A stretch of DNA of 5,997 nucleotides from the NCBI GenBank assembly GCA_030039655.1, contig JASHVC010000070.1, forward strand, positions 1 to 5,997, in the 5' to 3' direction. Positions within the stretch are counted from its first letter, which is position 1, and each line of letters starts with the position of its first letter. The notes below the pieces were generated by a model. It was not told the DNA's origin. It was given only the letters and a program-made list of their open reading frames with translations, and searched no databases. Of this stretch, positions 1-5,858 are shown piece by piece. The DNA comes from Xanthobacteraceae bacterium. GTDB taxonomy: Bacteria; Pseudomonadota; Alphaproteobacteria; Rhizobiales; Xanthobacteraceae. Both the position numbers and the translations under genes were made by a program.

Positions 1-770
1 TGCTGGGCGAGATCAGGTACAAATGGCACGCCCTTCAATTCAGGATTGGGGCTCGCGCCACCCTGAAAAAGCACCGAAACCGTCCCGGATGAAATCCAGT
101 CAGGCCTACGGACTTTCACGCTGTCGAGGCTCTCACAGAAGCCCTGCACCTCGCCGCGCTCCATGGCGAGAAAAACATCGGCCGATGACGGGTAGCCACC
201 GACCAGCTTGAACTTCATTCCCAAGATGTCGTTGAGCGCCTTCGGGTAGGAGTGCGTGCCGGTGCCCGGCCCAGTGTCGCCGACGATGAGCTCCTTCTCG
301 GTGAGATCGTGTGCGGTTTTAACCGGGGCCGTGTGATAGGCGATACAGACATTTGTCTCCGTGGCGGGCGTGCCGACCCACGAAAATTTGGTTGCGTCGA
401 ATTGGGCGCCCGGTTCGCCAGTGAGCGGACCGAGCGCGGCATCGCGCGCGATCAGCGCCATCGTGGTGCCGTCCTTCGGCGCCTGGCTGTAGATGAAGCT
501 TGCGGCGCGATAGCTGCCGCCGCCGGGTAGATTCTGCGAGACCACCGTGGGGTTGCCGGGCAGGTGCTTGCCGATGTGACCGGCCACCATGCGCGCCCAC
601 ATGTCGTAGCCACCGCCTGGGCCGAAGCCGATGATCATCGTGAAGGTCTTGCCGGCAAGTGTGGCGGCTGGCGCCTGCGCCGTGGCCGAGCCGGCGACGA
701 GAAGAAAGCCGAAGGCGCTGAACAATAATCCGATCGGGATTGCGGCGCGCGGTCTGTTGCGCTCGGTCAT
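1..770 (-). CDS. Bug/TctC-type periplasmic solute-binding protein, C-terminus cut by window edge
   Basis: This is a receptor of the tripartite tricarboxylate transporter (TTT) class. It would bind a carboxylate in the periplasm and present it to a TctA/TctB-type permease, and no permease gene is in the window. The frame is open for 256 codons from the ATG at 770-768 to the window edge; such proteins usually have about 320-340 residues, so roughly the last quarter is missing. Residues 1-31 form a signal peptide: a basic start (TERNRPR), a hydrophobic stretch (IGLLFSAFGFLLVAG) and likely cleavage after ATA. The glycine-rich motif GFGPGGGYDMWAR (48-60) matches the family's PPGGxxDxxAR ligand loop, followed by GNPTVVSQNLPGGGS (72-86) and APKDGT (97-102). 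A strong ribosome site (GGGGAGGG, 776-783) lies 5 nt before the ATG. It is clearly more diverged from the two plus-strand Bug proteins than they are from each other. The ligand is not predictable. Confidence 0.85.
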   Translation of the reverse strand, partial: MTERNRPRAAIPIGLLFSAFGFLLVAGSATAQAPAATLAGKTFTMIIGFGPGGGYDMWARMVAGHIGKHLPGNPTVVSQNLPGGGSYRAASFIYSQAPKDGTTMALIARDAALGPLTGEPGAQFDATKFSWVGTPATETNVCIAYHTAPVKTAHDLTEKELIVGDTGPGTGTHSYPKALNDILGMKFKLVGGYPSSADVFLAMERGEVQGFCESLDSVKVRRPDWISSGTVSVLFQGGASPNPELKGVPFVPDLAQ

Positions 771-819
771 TGTGACCCTCCCCAAAGGGCGTGTGTTCTA
801 CCGGGACCTGCTAACAAAT

Positions 820-832
820 GTTGTGTCACAAC
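820..832. promoter_or_regulatory. Perfect palindrome matching a GntR/FadR-type operator
   Basis: GTTGTGTCACAAC is a perfect inverted repeat around a central T. Its core TTGTGTCACAA (821-831) fits TNGTNNNACNA, the known operator pattern of the FadR subfamily of GntR regulators, which often control carboxylic-acid uptake and catabolism. It lies 50 bp upstream of the minus-strand solute-binding protein start and about 120 bp upstream of the TIR gene. No GntR gene is in the window, so the assignment rests on pattern and position only. Confidence 0.4.
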
Positions 833-834
833 GA

Positions 835-853
835 TAGCGGCAATCCGCCGCTA
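835..853. other. 7-bp perfect hairpin in the divergent spacer
   Basis: The arms TAGCGGC (835-841) and GCCGCTA (847-853) are exact complements around the loop AATCC. The dyad begins 2 bp after the GTTGTG palindrome. No T-run follows on either strand, so it does not look like an intrinsic terminator. It may be a second protein-binding site or a stem in a leader transcript. Confidence 0.4.
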
Positions 854-883
854 CTCGCGACGTAGACCACAGGCGGCGCGGGG

Positions 884-911
884 TTTGGTGACCATTCCGC
901 CGCCCTATGAT
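884..911 (+). promoter_or_regulatory. Possible sigma70-type promoter for the TIR gene
   Basis: TATGAT (906-911) matches the -10 consensus at five of six positions. TTTGGT (884-889) or TTGGTG (885-890) could serve as a weak -35 with a spacer of 16 or 15 bp. Transcription would begin near 918, about 30 nt before the TIR start codon. The -35 is poor and the spacing short, so this is tentative. Confidence 0.3.
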
Positions 912-949
912 AGTCCTCTCGCGAGTATTCCCTCCTGGACGCCGGTCGG

Positions 950-1765
950 ATGCCCTTCGACGTGTTCATCAGCTATTCGGTACACGACAAACTGACCGCC
1001 CAGGCCGTCTGCGCCACGCTCGAATCTAAGGGCGTACGATGCTGGATCGCGCCGCGCGATATCATGCCGGGATCCGAGTACGGCGACGCGATCGTCGACG
1101 CGATTAATCAGTCGCGGGCACTGGTGTTGGTGTTTTCATCCAATGCCAATCAATCGCCGCAGATCAGGCGGGAGGTTGAGCGCGCGGTGAGTAAAGGCTT
1201 GCCGATCGTGCCGCTGCGCATCGAAAACATCGCGCCTACACAATCCTTGGAATATTTCATTGGTGCCGTGCACTGGCTCGATGCACTGACGCCGCCGCTG
1301 GAGAGCCACCTTCAGCGTCTGGCCGAGGCGGTGAAAGCGCTGTTGCGAATCGATTCCCCTGGCCTTGCGGAAGGGCAGGTACGGGTGCCCATCATGACGC
1401 CGCTCGAACGGGCCGCGGCGGCTGCGTCCATTCCGTCCGCAAGCAGGCCCGCATGGCAACGCAACCGGGTCGCGCTCGGCGTTATCGGCGCTTGCGTTGT
1501 TTTGATCGCCATCGGCGTGATCTGGTATTTGAAATCGGTCACCTCCGTGAATGCCGCGGAGTGCGAACGGCTGTGGATCAAACGCAACTCGTTCTACAAA
1601 TCACACGGCCTTTGCTTCGAGACGCAACGGGCCAAAGCTCATTTCGACAATACCGGATGCACCTATAACGATCAGGATTACGTATATGAGCATGTTTTTT
1701 CCGATGCCGAGCGCGTCCAGGTCCAGGACATTCGCAATGAAGAGAAGGCGCGCGGTTGCCTCTGA
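950..1765 (+). CDS. TIR domain protein with one membrane span and a C-terminal YARHG-type domain
   Basis: The protein has 271 residues in three parts. Residues 3-130 are a bacterial TIR domain: strand A box FDVFISYS (3-10), BB-loop region RCWIAPRDIMPG (30-41), SRALVLVFSSNANQS (55-69), IVPLRIE (86-92) and HWLDAL (108-113). E75 in RREVERA sits where TIR NAD+-cleaving enzymes carry the catalytic glutamate, so NADase activity is plausible. A linker (about 135-170) leads to a single hydrophobic span at 174-194, with Arg-rich flanks on its N-side (SRPAWQRNR). This predicts a cytoplasmic TIR and a periplasmic C-terminus. Residues 203-270 resemble the YARHG domain, a presumed extracellular domain of unknown function: ERLWIKRNS, YKSHGLCF (the family's YARHG motif becomes YKSHG), GCTY, then a helical end. 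C205, C222, C237 and C270 could form disulfides. The start is the first ATG after an in-frame stop at 911-913; its ribosome site is weak. Neighbours are transport genes, with no Thoeris or other defence partner. Confidence 0.88.
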   Translation: MPFDVFISYSVHDKLTAQAVCATLESKGVRCWIAPRDIMPGSEYGDAIVDAINQSRALVLVFSSNANQSPQIRREVERAVSKGLPIVPLRIENIAPTQSLEYFIGAVHWLDALTPPLESHLQRLAEAVKALLRIDSPGLAEGQVRVPIMTPLERAAAAASIPSASRPAWQRNRVALGVIGACVVLIAIGVIWYLKSVTSVNAAECERLWIKRNSFYKSHGLCFETQRAKAHFDNTGCTYNDQDYVYEHVFSDAERVQVQDIRNEEKARGCL

Positions 1766-1771
1766 TGCGGA

Positions 1772-1786
1772 CGGCATGGCATGCCG
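1772..1786 (+). other. 6-bp hairpin just after the TIR stop codon
   Basis: CGGCAT (1772-1777) and ATGCCG (1781-1786) pair exactly around the loop GGC, starting 6 nt after the TIR stop. No T-run follows, so it is not a standard intrinsic terminator. In an mRNA it could protect the 3' end of the TIR message, or it could be chance in GC-rich DNA. Confidence 0.3.
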
Positions 1787-1798
1787 GGGAGCGAGGCC

Positions 1799-1805
1799 GG
1801 GAGGG
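1799..1805 (+). promoter_or_regulatory. Strong ribosome binding site of the first tandem Bug gene
   Basis: GGGAGGG lies 6 nt before the ATG at 1812 and fixes that start. Confidence 0.65.
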
Positions 1806-1811
1806 TGATTC

Positions 1812-2792
1812 ATGAATATTCATCGGCGAGAATTTCTGCGCCTAATCGGGACGGGGACAGGGCTCGCCGCCGGCGTGCGTAGCCCTCGCGCGGAGGCCTA
1901 TCCGTCGCGCCCGGTCCATATGCTGGTTGGCCAGGCCGCCGGCAGCTCTTCGGACCTTTCAGCGCGCCTGATCGCCCAATACCTGAGCGAACATCTCGGC
2001 CAGCAGTTCGTTGTCGACGTCCGGCCGGGGGCCACCGGCAACATCGCCACGGAGGCGGCGGTTCACTCGGCGCCAGACGGTTACACGATTCTCCTGATCA
2101 ACTCGCAGAACACCATCAACGCAGCACTCTTCACCAAGCTCAACTTCGATTTTGTCCACGACATCGCGCCGATCGCCTTGGTCCACCGAGTGCCGTTGGT
2201 CATGGAGGTCAATCCGGCGTTTCCGGCGAAGACGGTGCCGGAATTCATTGCCTATGCGAAGTCCAATCCGGGCAAGATCAATATGGCCTCGGGCGGCATC
2301 GGCGGCCCGCAACATGTCGCCGGTGAGTTGTTCAAGTTCATGGCCGGCGTCGACCTCGTGCACGTGCCGTACCGCGGCTCGACGCCGGCTCTGGTCGATC
2401 TGATGGCCGGTCAGGTGCAGGTCATGTTCGACGTCACGCCGTCGTCGCTGCCACACATCAGAGCGGGCAAGCTTCGGCCGCTGGCGGTGGCCACGCCGGA
2501 GCGCATGGATCTGCTGCCTGGCATTCCGGCCATGGCGGAATTTTTGCCCGGCTATGAGGCATTCGGTTGGATCGGCTTTGGTGCGCCGAAGGATACGCCG
2601 GTTTCCGTCATCGATACGCTGAACAAAGCGATCAATGCGGCTGCAGCCGATCCAGATATCAAAGCAAAGCTCCTTGACCTCGGCGTGCAGATCATGCCGC
2701 CGAATACTCCCGAGGACGTCGCCAAGTTCATCGCCGCCGACACCGAAAAGTGGATCAAGGTGGCGAAGTTCGCCAACATCAAGGTCGAATAG
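1812..2792 (+). CDS. Bug-family TTT solute-binding protein, tandem copy 1
   Basis: This 326-residue protein has the full family length. It would be a periplasmic receptor for a carboxylate or related small molecule, working with a TctA/TctB-type permease encoded elsewhere. The N-terminus MNIHRREFLRLIG has a twin-arginine motif (RREFLR, 5-10) followed by a short hydrophobic stretch, so Tat export is plausible; cleavage is likely near AEA at 27-29. Family landmarks in order are YPSRPVHMLVG (30-40), AAGSSSDLSARL (42-53, where most relatives have PPGGxxDxxAR), RPGATGNIATEA (71-82), APDGYTILL (87-95), EFIAYAKSNPGKI (144-156), GELFKFMAGVDLVHVPYRG (171-189), and PGYEAFGWIGFGAPKDTP (246-263). It ends in ANIKVE. 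It begins 46 nt after the TIR stop and shares most landmarks with the next gene, which points to a tandem duplication. The loss of the glycine loop may mean a different ligand. Confidence 0.9.
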   Translation: MNIHRREFLRLIGTGTGLAAGVRSPRAEAYPSRPVHMLVGQAAGSSSDLSARLIAQYLSEHLGQQFVVDVRPGATGNIATEAAVHSAPDGYTILLINSQNTINAALFTKLNFDFVHDIAPIALVHRVPLVMEVNPAFPAKTVPEFIAYAKSNPGKINMASGGIGGPQHVAGELFKFMAGVDLVHVPYRGSTPALVDLMAGQVQVMFDVTPSSLPHIRAGKLRPLAVATPERMDLLPGIPAMAEFLPGYEAFGWIGFGAPKDTPVSVIDTLNKAINAAAADPDIKAKLLDLGVQIMPPNTPEDVAKFIAADTEKWIKVAKFANIKVE

Positions 2793-2795
2793 CCG

Positions 2796-2810
2796 CTCGG
2801 TACTTCCGAG
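2796..2810 (+). other. 5-bp hairpin between the tandem Bug genes
   Basis: CTCGG (2796-2800) and CCGAG (2806-2810) pair exactly around the loop TACTT, starting 3 nt after the stop of the upstream gene. No T-run follows. It may stabilise the upstream mRNA segment or alter the ratio of the two products, as intercistronic stems do in some transport operons. Five base pairs can also occur by chance. Confidence 0.25.
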
Positions 2811-2842
2811 ATCGAGGTGAGTAGGCCAATTCCTTTTACCAC

Positions 2843-2848
2843 AGAGGA
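2843..2848 (+). promoter_or_regulatory. Ribosome binding site that decides the start of the second Bug gene
   Basis: AGAGGA lies 10 nt before the ATG at 2859. The same frame is open back to a GTG at 2817, but a start there would put 14 extra polar residues before the signal peptide. The ATG at 2859 gives a normal export signal and the same length (326) as the neighbouring paralogue. Confidence 0.55.
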
Positions 2849-2858
2849 CACCAGACTG

Positions 2859-3839
2859 ATGAAACTTCCGCGTCGCAGGCTTTTGCAGGTTGCCGGTGCC
2901 ATGGCGCTGGGGTCATTGGCTCGTCCGGCGCGCGCGGACACTTATCCCTCACGGGTCGTTAAATTCATCGTCGGCTTTCCCCCCGGCGGCGGCGCGGACC
3001 TCGCTACGCGTATTGTCGCCGGCGGCCTGTCGGACATCTGGCATCAGCAAAACATAGTCGAGAACCGGCCTGGTGCTGGCGCTCGGATTGCGCTGGACGC
3101 CGTGGCGCACGCGCCGCCCGATGGCTATACGGTGTTGCTGGCGCCTGGATCGCCCCTGGTCCAGGCGCTTCTTTTTTCCAAGCTGACGTTTGACCCCGCC
3201 GCCGATTTCGCGCCGGTGTCGCTGGTCGGCACGTATCCAAACATCATCGTTGTGCCGAACACTTCGCCGTTTCAAACCCTTCAGGAATTCATCGCCTACG
3301 CCAAGGCCAATCCAGGCAAGGTGAGCTGGGCCTCGCCCGGTGTGGGCACGGTGCCGCATCTTGCGGGCGAGTTGTTCAAGCACATGGCCGGCATCGAAAT
3401 GACCCACGTGCCATATCGCGGCGTCACCGAAGGGCTGATGAGCGATTTTATTTCCGGCCGTCTCGATCTGATGTTCAACACGACGGGGTCGCTGTTGCAG
3501 CCGGTCAGAGCGAAGCAGGTGCGGGGCCTCGCGGTGACGAGCGCAACGCGCTTTGCCGACGAGCCGGAGCTGCCGACCGTCGCGGAGTCTGGCGTGCCCG
3601 GATATGACGTTTCGTCGTGGTACGGAGTATACGTGCCGGCCAAGACGCCGCCGGAGATCATCAGCAAGATCAACGCCGACATGGCGACGATGCTCGCCGA
3701 TCCGGCCATCAAGGAGAAATACAAGGTGCTGGGCGTGCTGGCGCAAGGTTCGACGCCAACCGAGCTTGCCGCTAAGAACAAAGGCGATGCGGCCTTGTGG
3801 GGGCCGATCATCAAAGAAGCGAATATCCAGGTCGAGTAA
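2859..3839 (+). CDS. Bug-family TTT solute-binding protein, tandem copy 2
   Basis: This is a second 326-residue periplasmic carboxylate receptor of the TctC/Bug class. The signal peptide MKLPRRRLLQVAGAMALGSL has a run of arginines before the hydrophobic core (RRRLLQ, a weaker Tat-like motif) and likely cleavage after ARA (24-26). The mature part begins DTYPSRVVKFIVGF and carries the canonical ligand loop FPPGGGADLATR (40-51), then ENRPGAGARIALDAV (68-82), PPDGYTVLL (86-94), EFIAYAKANPGKV (143-155), GELFKHMAGIEMTHVPYRG (170-188), VPGYDVSSWYGVYVPAKTPP (246-265) and a final ANIQVE. The 66-nt gap from the preceding gene, the same strand and the shared landmarks support a two-gene transcription unit of duplicated receptors. 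Unlike copy 1, the glycine loop is intact. No TctA or TctB genes follow; the next gene is convergent. Confidence 0.9.
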   Translation: MKLPRRRLLQVAGAMALGSLARPARADTYPSRVVKFIVGFPPGGGADLATRIVAGGLSDIWHQQNIVENRPGAGARIALDAVAHAPPDGYTVLLAPGSPLVQALLFSKLTFDPAADFAPVSLVGTYPNIIVVPNTSPFQTLQEFIAYAKANPGKVSWASPGVGTVPHLAGELFKHMAGIEMTHVPYRGVTEGLMSDFISGRLDLMFNTTGSLLQPVRAKQVRGLAVTSATRFADEPELPTVAESGVPGYDVSSWYGVYVPAKTPPEIISKINADMATMLADPAIKEKYKVLGVLAQGSTPTELAAKNKGDAALWGPIIKEANIQVE

Positions 3840-3884
3840 GGTGCGCGAGCAGACGTTCGCATTGGCCGCTTTGGAGCCGCCGCG

Positions 3885-4979
3885 TCAGGCAACACGATAG
3901 CGCTGGATGACACGCTCATCCACCTCGATGCCCAAACCAGGCCCTTGCGGGACGCGCATGTGGCCGTCGCGCGCCTCGATGGCCTCGCCGAGCGGCGTGG
4001 CTTCGAGCTCGCAGTAGAAGCGCTCGCACATGGAATCGGGAAGGCACGCGGCGATAACATGTAGCGTCGCGATCAACCCCGGCCCGAAATAGGGCGTGTG
4101 CGGCATGACGCGTACGCCGTGCTGCTGCGCGATCGCGATCGCCTTGCGCATGGCGATGACGCCGCCGATCTTGGTGACGCTTGGCTGAAAGATATCGAGC
4201 GCGCCGCGCTCGATGGCCGCGCGCGCCTCGCCCGCATGAGCGATGTTCTCACCGGCCGCGATGGTAACGCCGGTCTCGCGCCGGATCCGCGCCATGGTGT
4301 CGTAGTCGTCGACCGGATCTACAGGCTCTTCCAACCAAGCGAGATTGTAGACTTTAAGCTTACGCGCCATTTCGAGTGCTTCGTCGGGCGGCCAGGCGCA
4401 ATTGGTGTCGACCATCAGTGCGATGTCCGGCCCGGCCGCTTCGCGTCCCGGTGCCACGGTCTCCACCAGGTGTTCGTGCAGCTTGACGGCTTTGTAACCG
4501 CGCGTGACTGCCTGCTCAGTGTAACGGGCGACGAGATCAGGTTTGCCGTAGCGTAGAAGGCTCGCGTAAGTCGGGATGCGCTCGCGCGTGGCGCCGCCCA
4601 GCAAGCGATGCAAAGGCACACCCTTCGCCTTGCCGGCAACGTCCCACAACGCGATGTCGACCCCCGACAATGCAAAGCTAACCGGGCCGTGCCGGCCCAT
4701 GGCGTGAAGTTTGCGCTGCAAGTCGGCCATGAACGACGGCACATCGGTGAATTCGCGGCCAACGCAGAGCGGCGCCACGACGCGCGTGATCGCTTCGCGT
4801 GTCACCGCCGACGCGGCAAAGCCGAACGCCTCGCCCCAGCCGGTCAAACCCGCATCGGTCTCGACGCGCACAAACAGCACTTCCATGAGGGTCCATGGTC
4901 CAAGCGGCCGCATCTGCTTGGGGCCGCCGTGCTCGTAAGGGACGGCGATGAAGAGGGGTTCGACTTTGGTAATTTTCAT
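3885..4979 (-). CDS. Enolase-superfamily enzyme (mandelate racemase/muconate lactonizing type), probable sugar-acid dehydratase or racemase
   Basis: The 364-residue protein is of normal length for cytoplasmic Mg2+-dependent enzymes that abstract a proton next to a carboxylate. Residues 1-125 are the capping domain (KITKVEPLFIAVPY; the TDAGLTGWGEAF segment 41-52; SGVDIALWDVAGKAKGVPLHRLLGG 105-129). The barrel follows with KAVKLHEH (163-170; K166 and H168 form the K-x-K/K-x-H type acid-base pair), metal ligands D191 (MVDTN), E217 (WLEEP) and E244 (AAGEN), H294 (MPHTPYFGPG) and C-terminal ELE (324-326). At the dyad position, usually QPD, the sequence reads FQPSVTKIGG with S267. The substrate cannot be named. 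The frame is open to 5246, but that extension overlaps the deacetylase gene; the ATG at 4979 has a good ribosome site and the family's usual N-terminus. Other candidate starts are ATG 4991 and GTG 5030. The stop is 45 bp from that of the convergent Bug gene. Confidence 0.9.
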   Translation of the reverse strand: MKITKVEPLFIAVPYEHGGPKQMRPLGPWTLMEVLFVRVETDAGLTGWGEAFGFAASAVTREAITRVVAPLCVGREFTDVPSFMADLQRKLHAMGRHGPVSFALSGVDIALWDVAGKAKGVPLHRLLGGATRERIPTYASLLRYGKPDLVARYTEQAVTRGYKAVKLHEHLVETVAPGREAAGPDIALMVDTNCAWPPDEALEMARKLKVYNLAWLEEPVDPVDDYDTMARIRRETGVTIAAGENIAHAGEARAAIERGALDIFQPSVTKIGGVIAMRKAIAIAQQHGVRVMPHTPYFGPGLIATLHVIAACLPDSMCERFYCELEATPLGEAIEARDGHMRVPQGPGLGIEVDERVIQRYRVA

Positions 4980-4981
4980 AA

Positions 4982-4989
4982 CCTTCCTC
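4982..4989 (-). promoter_or_regulatory. Ribosome binding site that decides the enolase-superfamily start
   Basis: On the minus strand GAGGAAGG stands just before the ATG at 4979, with GAGG 6 nt away. An in-frame ATG at 4991 overlaps this site and has none of its own, which favours 4979. Confidence 0.6.
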
Positions 4990-5026
4990 ATTTCCGGCGC
5001 GCTGGCCGCGCTCGCGAGGCAGCAGA

Positions 5027-5833
5027 TCACAATGGCGAGGATTGAGCGGATGAGCGGCGCGCGGGAACCACGTGAACGACGGCATATCCGCCGTTCTTCA
5101 GTGCGCGCAGAAACTGAGGGATCATCGCTGCGGTCTGCGCTCTGGTATCGTGGAACAGCACGATGCCGCCGTGCGAGGCCGCGAGCCGTCCGAGCACGAG
5201 TTGTAGTTGCTGATCGGGCGTTTGCGGGTTCCAGTCGCTCGCCCACAGGTCGGCCCCGAATACCACAATTCCGCGGCGTTCAAGATAGTCGAGTAGTGCC
5301 GGTGTGGAGGCGAAGCCGGGAAAGCGGAAGAAAGGAGTCCGCGGCGTCTCGGTCGATTGACCATATAGGGCGCCATCGACGGCGCTAAATCCTCGGTCGA
5401 TTTCGGTGATGGCGGCGGCGATCGGCATTTTATCAAGCAGAGGATGCGAGAAAGTGTGTGAGGCAACGGTGTGCCCCTCGGCGATTTCGCGACGGGCCAG
5501 CTGCGGATACGCACTTGTGTTGCGTCCCAAGAGAAAGAACGTGGCTCGCGTGCATTCGGCCTTAAGCGCATCGAGAACACGCGGAGTTGTGCCCGGCCAT
5601 GGGCCGTCGTCAAAAGTCAGCACGACTTCTCGCGGCCTGAGCGGTAAGGTCTGTGGAAAGGACTTGCGGCCGACCCGCGGCGTTGTCGCTGCATCGACCG
5701 CAAGGATGCGTTCCGTGCCTAGCGTGTCCGTTCGGCCCTCACACGAGGGCTGAGCCTGCGCTTGAGTCAACGCAAATCCAAGTACTAGGAGAAAGACGGC
5801 GGCCAAGGGCGGCATAAAGTGATGCGGCGACAT
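5027..5833 (-). CDS. Secreted polysaccharide deacetylase (NodB homology domain, carbohydrate esterase 4 type)
   Basis: The 268-residue protein (from ATG 5833) would remove acetyl groups from N-acetylated sugars of a cell-wall or extracellular polysaccharide, outside the cytoplasm. MSPHHFMPPLAAVFLLVLGFALTQAQA has the form of a signal peptide (two fragments: basic/polar start, hydrophobic core, AQA cleavage). The NodB motifs are all present: TFDDGP (73-78; D75 catalytic base, D76 metal ligand), SHTFSH (125-130; metal ligands H126 and H130), RFPGF (170-174), DLWASDW (195-201) and LFHD (226-229, H228). The start is uncertain: GTG 5875 is also in frame but overlaps the dehydrogenase gene by 17 nt, and ATG 5815 is a shorter option; no clear ribosome site precedes any of them. 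The gene begins 25 nt after the dehydrogenase stop and ends 47 nt before the next gene, so co-transcription is possible. The biological substrate is unknown. Confidence 0.88.
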   Translation of the reverse strand: MSPHHFMPPLAAVFLLVLGFALTQAQAQPSCEGRTDTLGTERILAVDAATTPRVGRKSFPQTLPLRPREVVLTFDDGPWPGTTPRVLDALKAECTRATFFLLGRNTSAYPQLARREIAEGHTVASHTFSHPLLDKMPIAAAITEIDRGFSAVDGALYGQSTETPRTPFFRFPGFASTPALLDYLERRGIVVFGADLWASDWNPQTPDQQLQLVLGRLAASHGGIVLFHDTRAQTAAMIPQFLRALKNGGYAVVHVVPARRSSAQSSPL

Positions 5834-5858
5834 CGCGTGGATCGGATCGCTTTCGCGG

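Noticed and set aside
918..925. CTCGCGAG palindrome upstream of the TIR gene
   Set aside because: An 8-bp self-complementary GC-rich word is expected by chance and has no partner or consensus.
950..1811. The TIR gene as part of a Thoeris or other known defence system
   Set aside because: The window has no ThsA-like NADase/SLOG effector, Argonaute, STING or other partner next to it; the neighbours are transport receptors.
1959..2456. A 165-codon minus-strand open frame opposite the first tandem Bug gene
   Set aside because: Antisense shadow caused by GC-rich codon use; Arg/His/Asp-rich and domain-free.
2949..3746. A 265-codon open frame on the minus strand opposite the second tandem Bug gene
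   Set aside because: It is an antisense shadow of a clear family member; its product is Arg/His-rich with no recognisable domain.
3840..3884. Possible bidirectional terminator between the convergent genes
   Set aside because: I see only a 4-bp pairing (GCGA 3845-3848 with TCGC 3857-3860) with a long loop and no T-run on either strand.
3296..4060. A 254-codon minus-strand open frame spanning the convergent gene ends
   Set aside because: It covers the 3' ends of two well-supported genes in the wrong frames and has low-complexity Ser/Ala/Arg content.
4980..5246. N-terminal extension of the enolase-superfamily reading frame to 5246
   Set aside because: It overlaps the deacetylase in another frame, is Arg-rich without family similarity, and the ATG at 4979 has the proper ribosome site.
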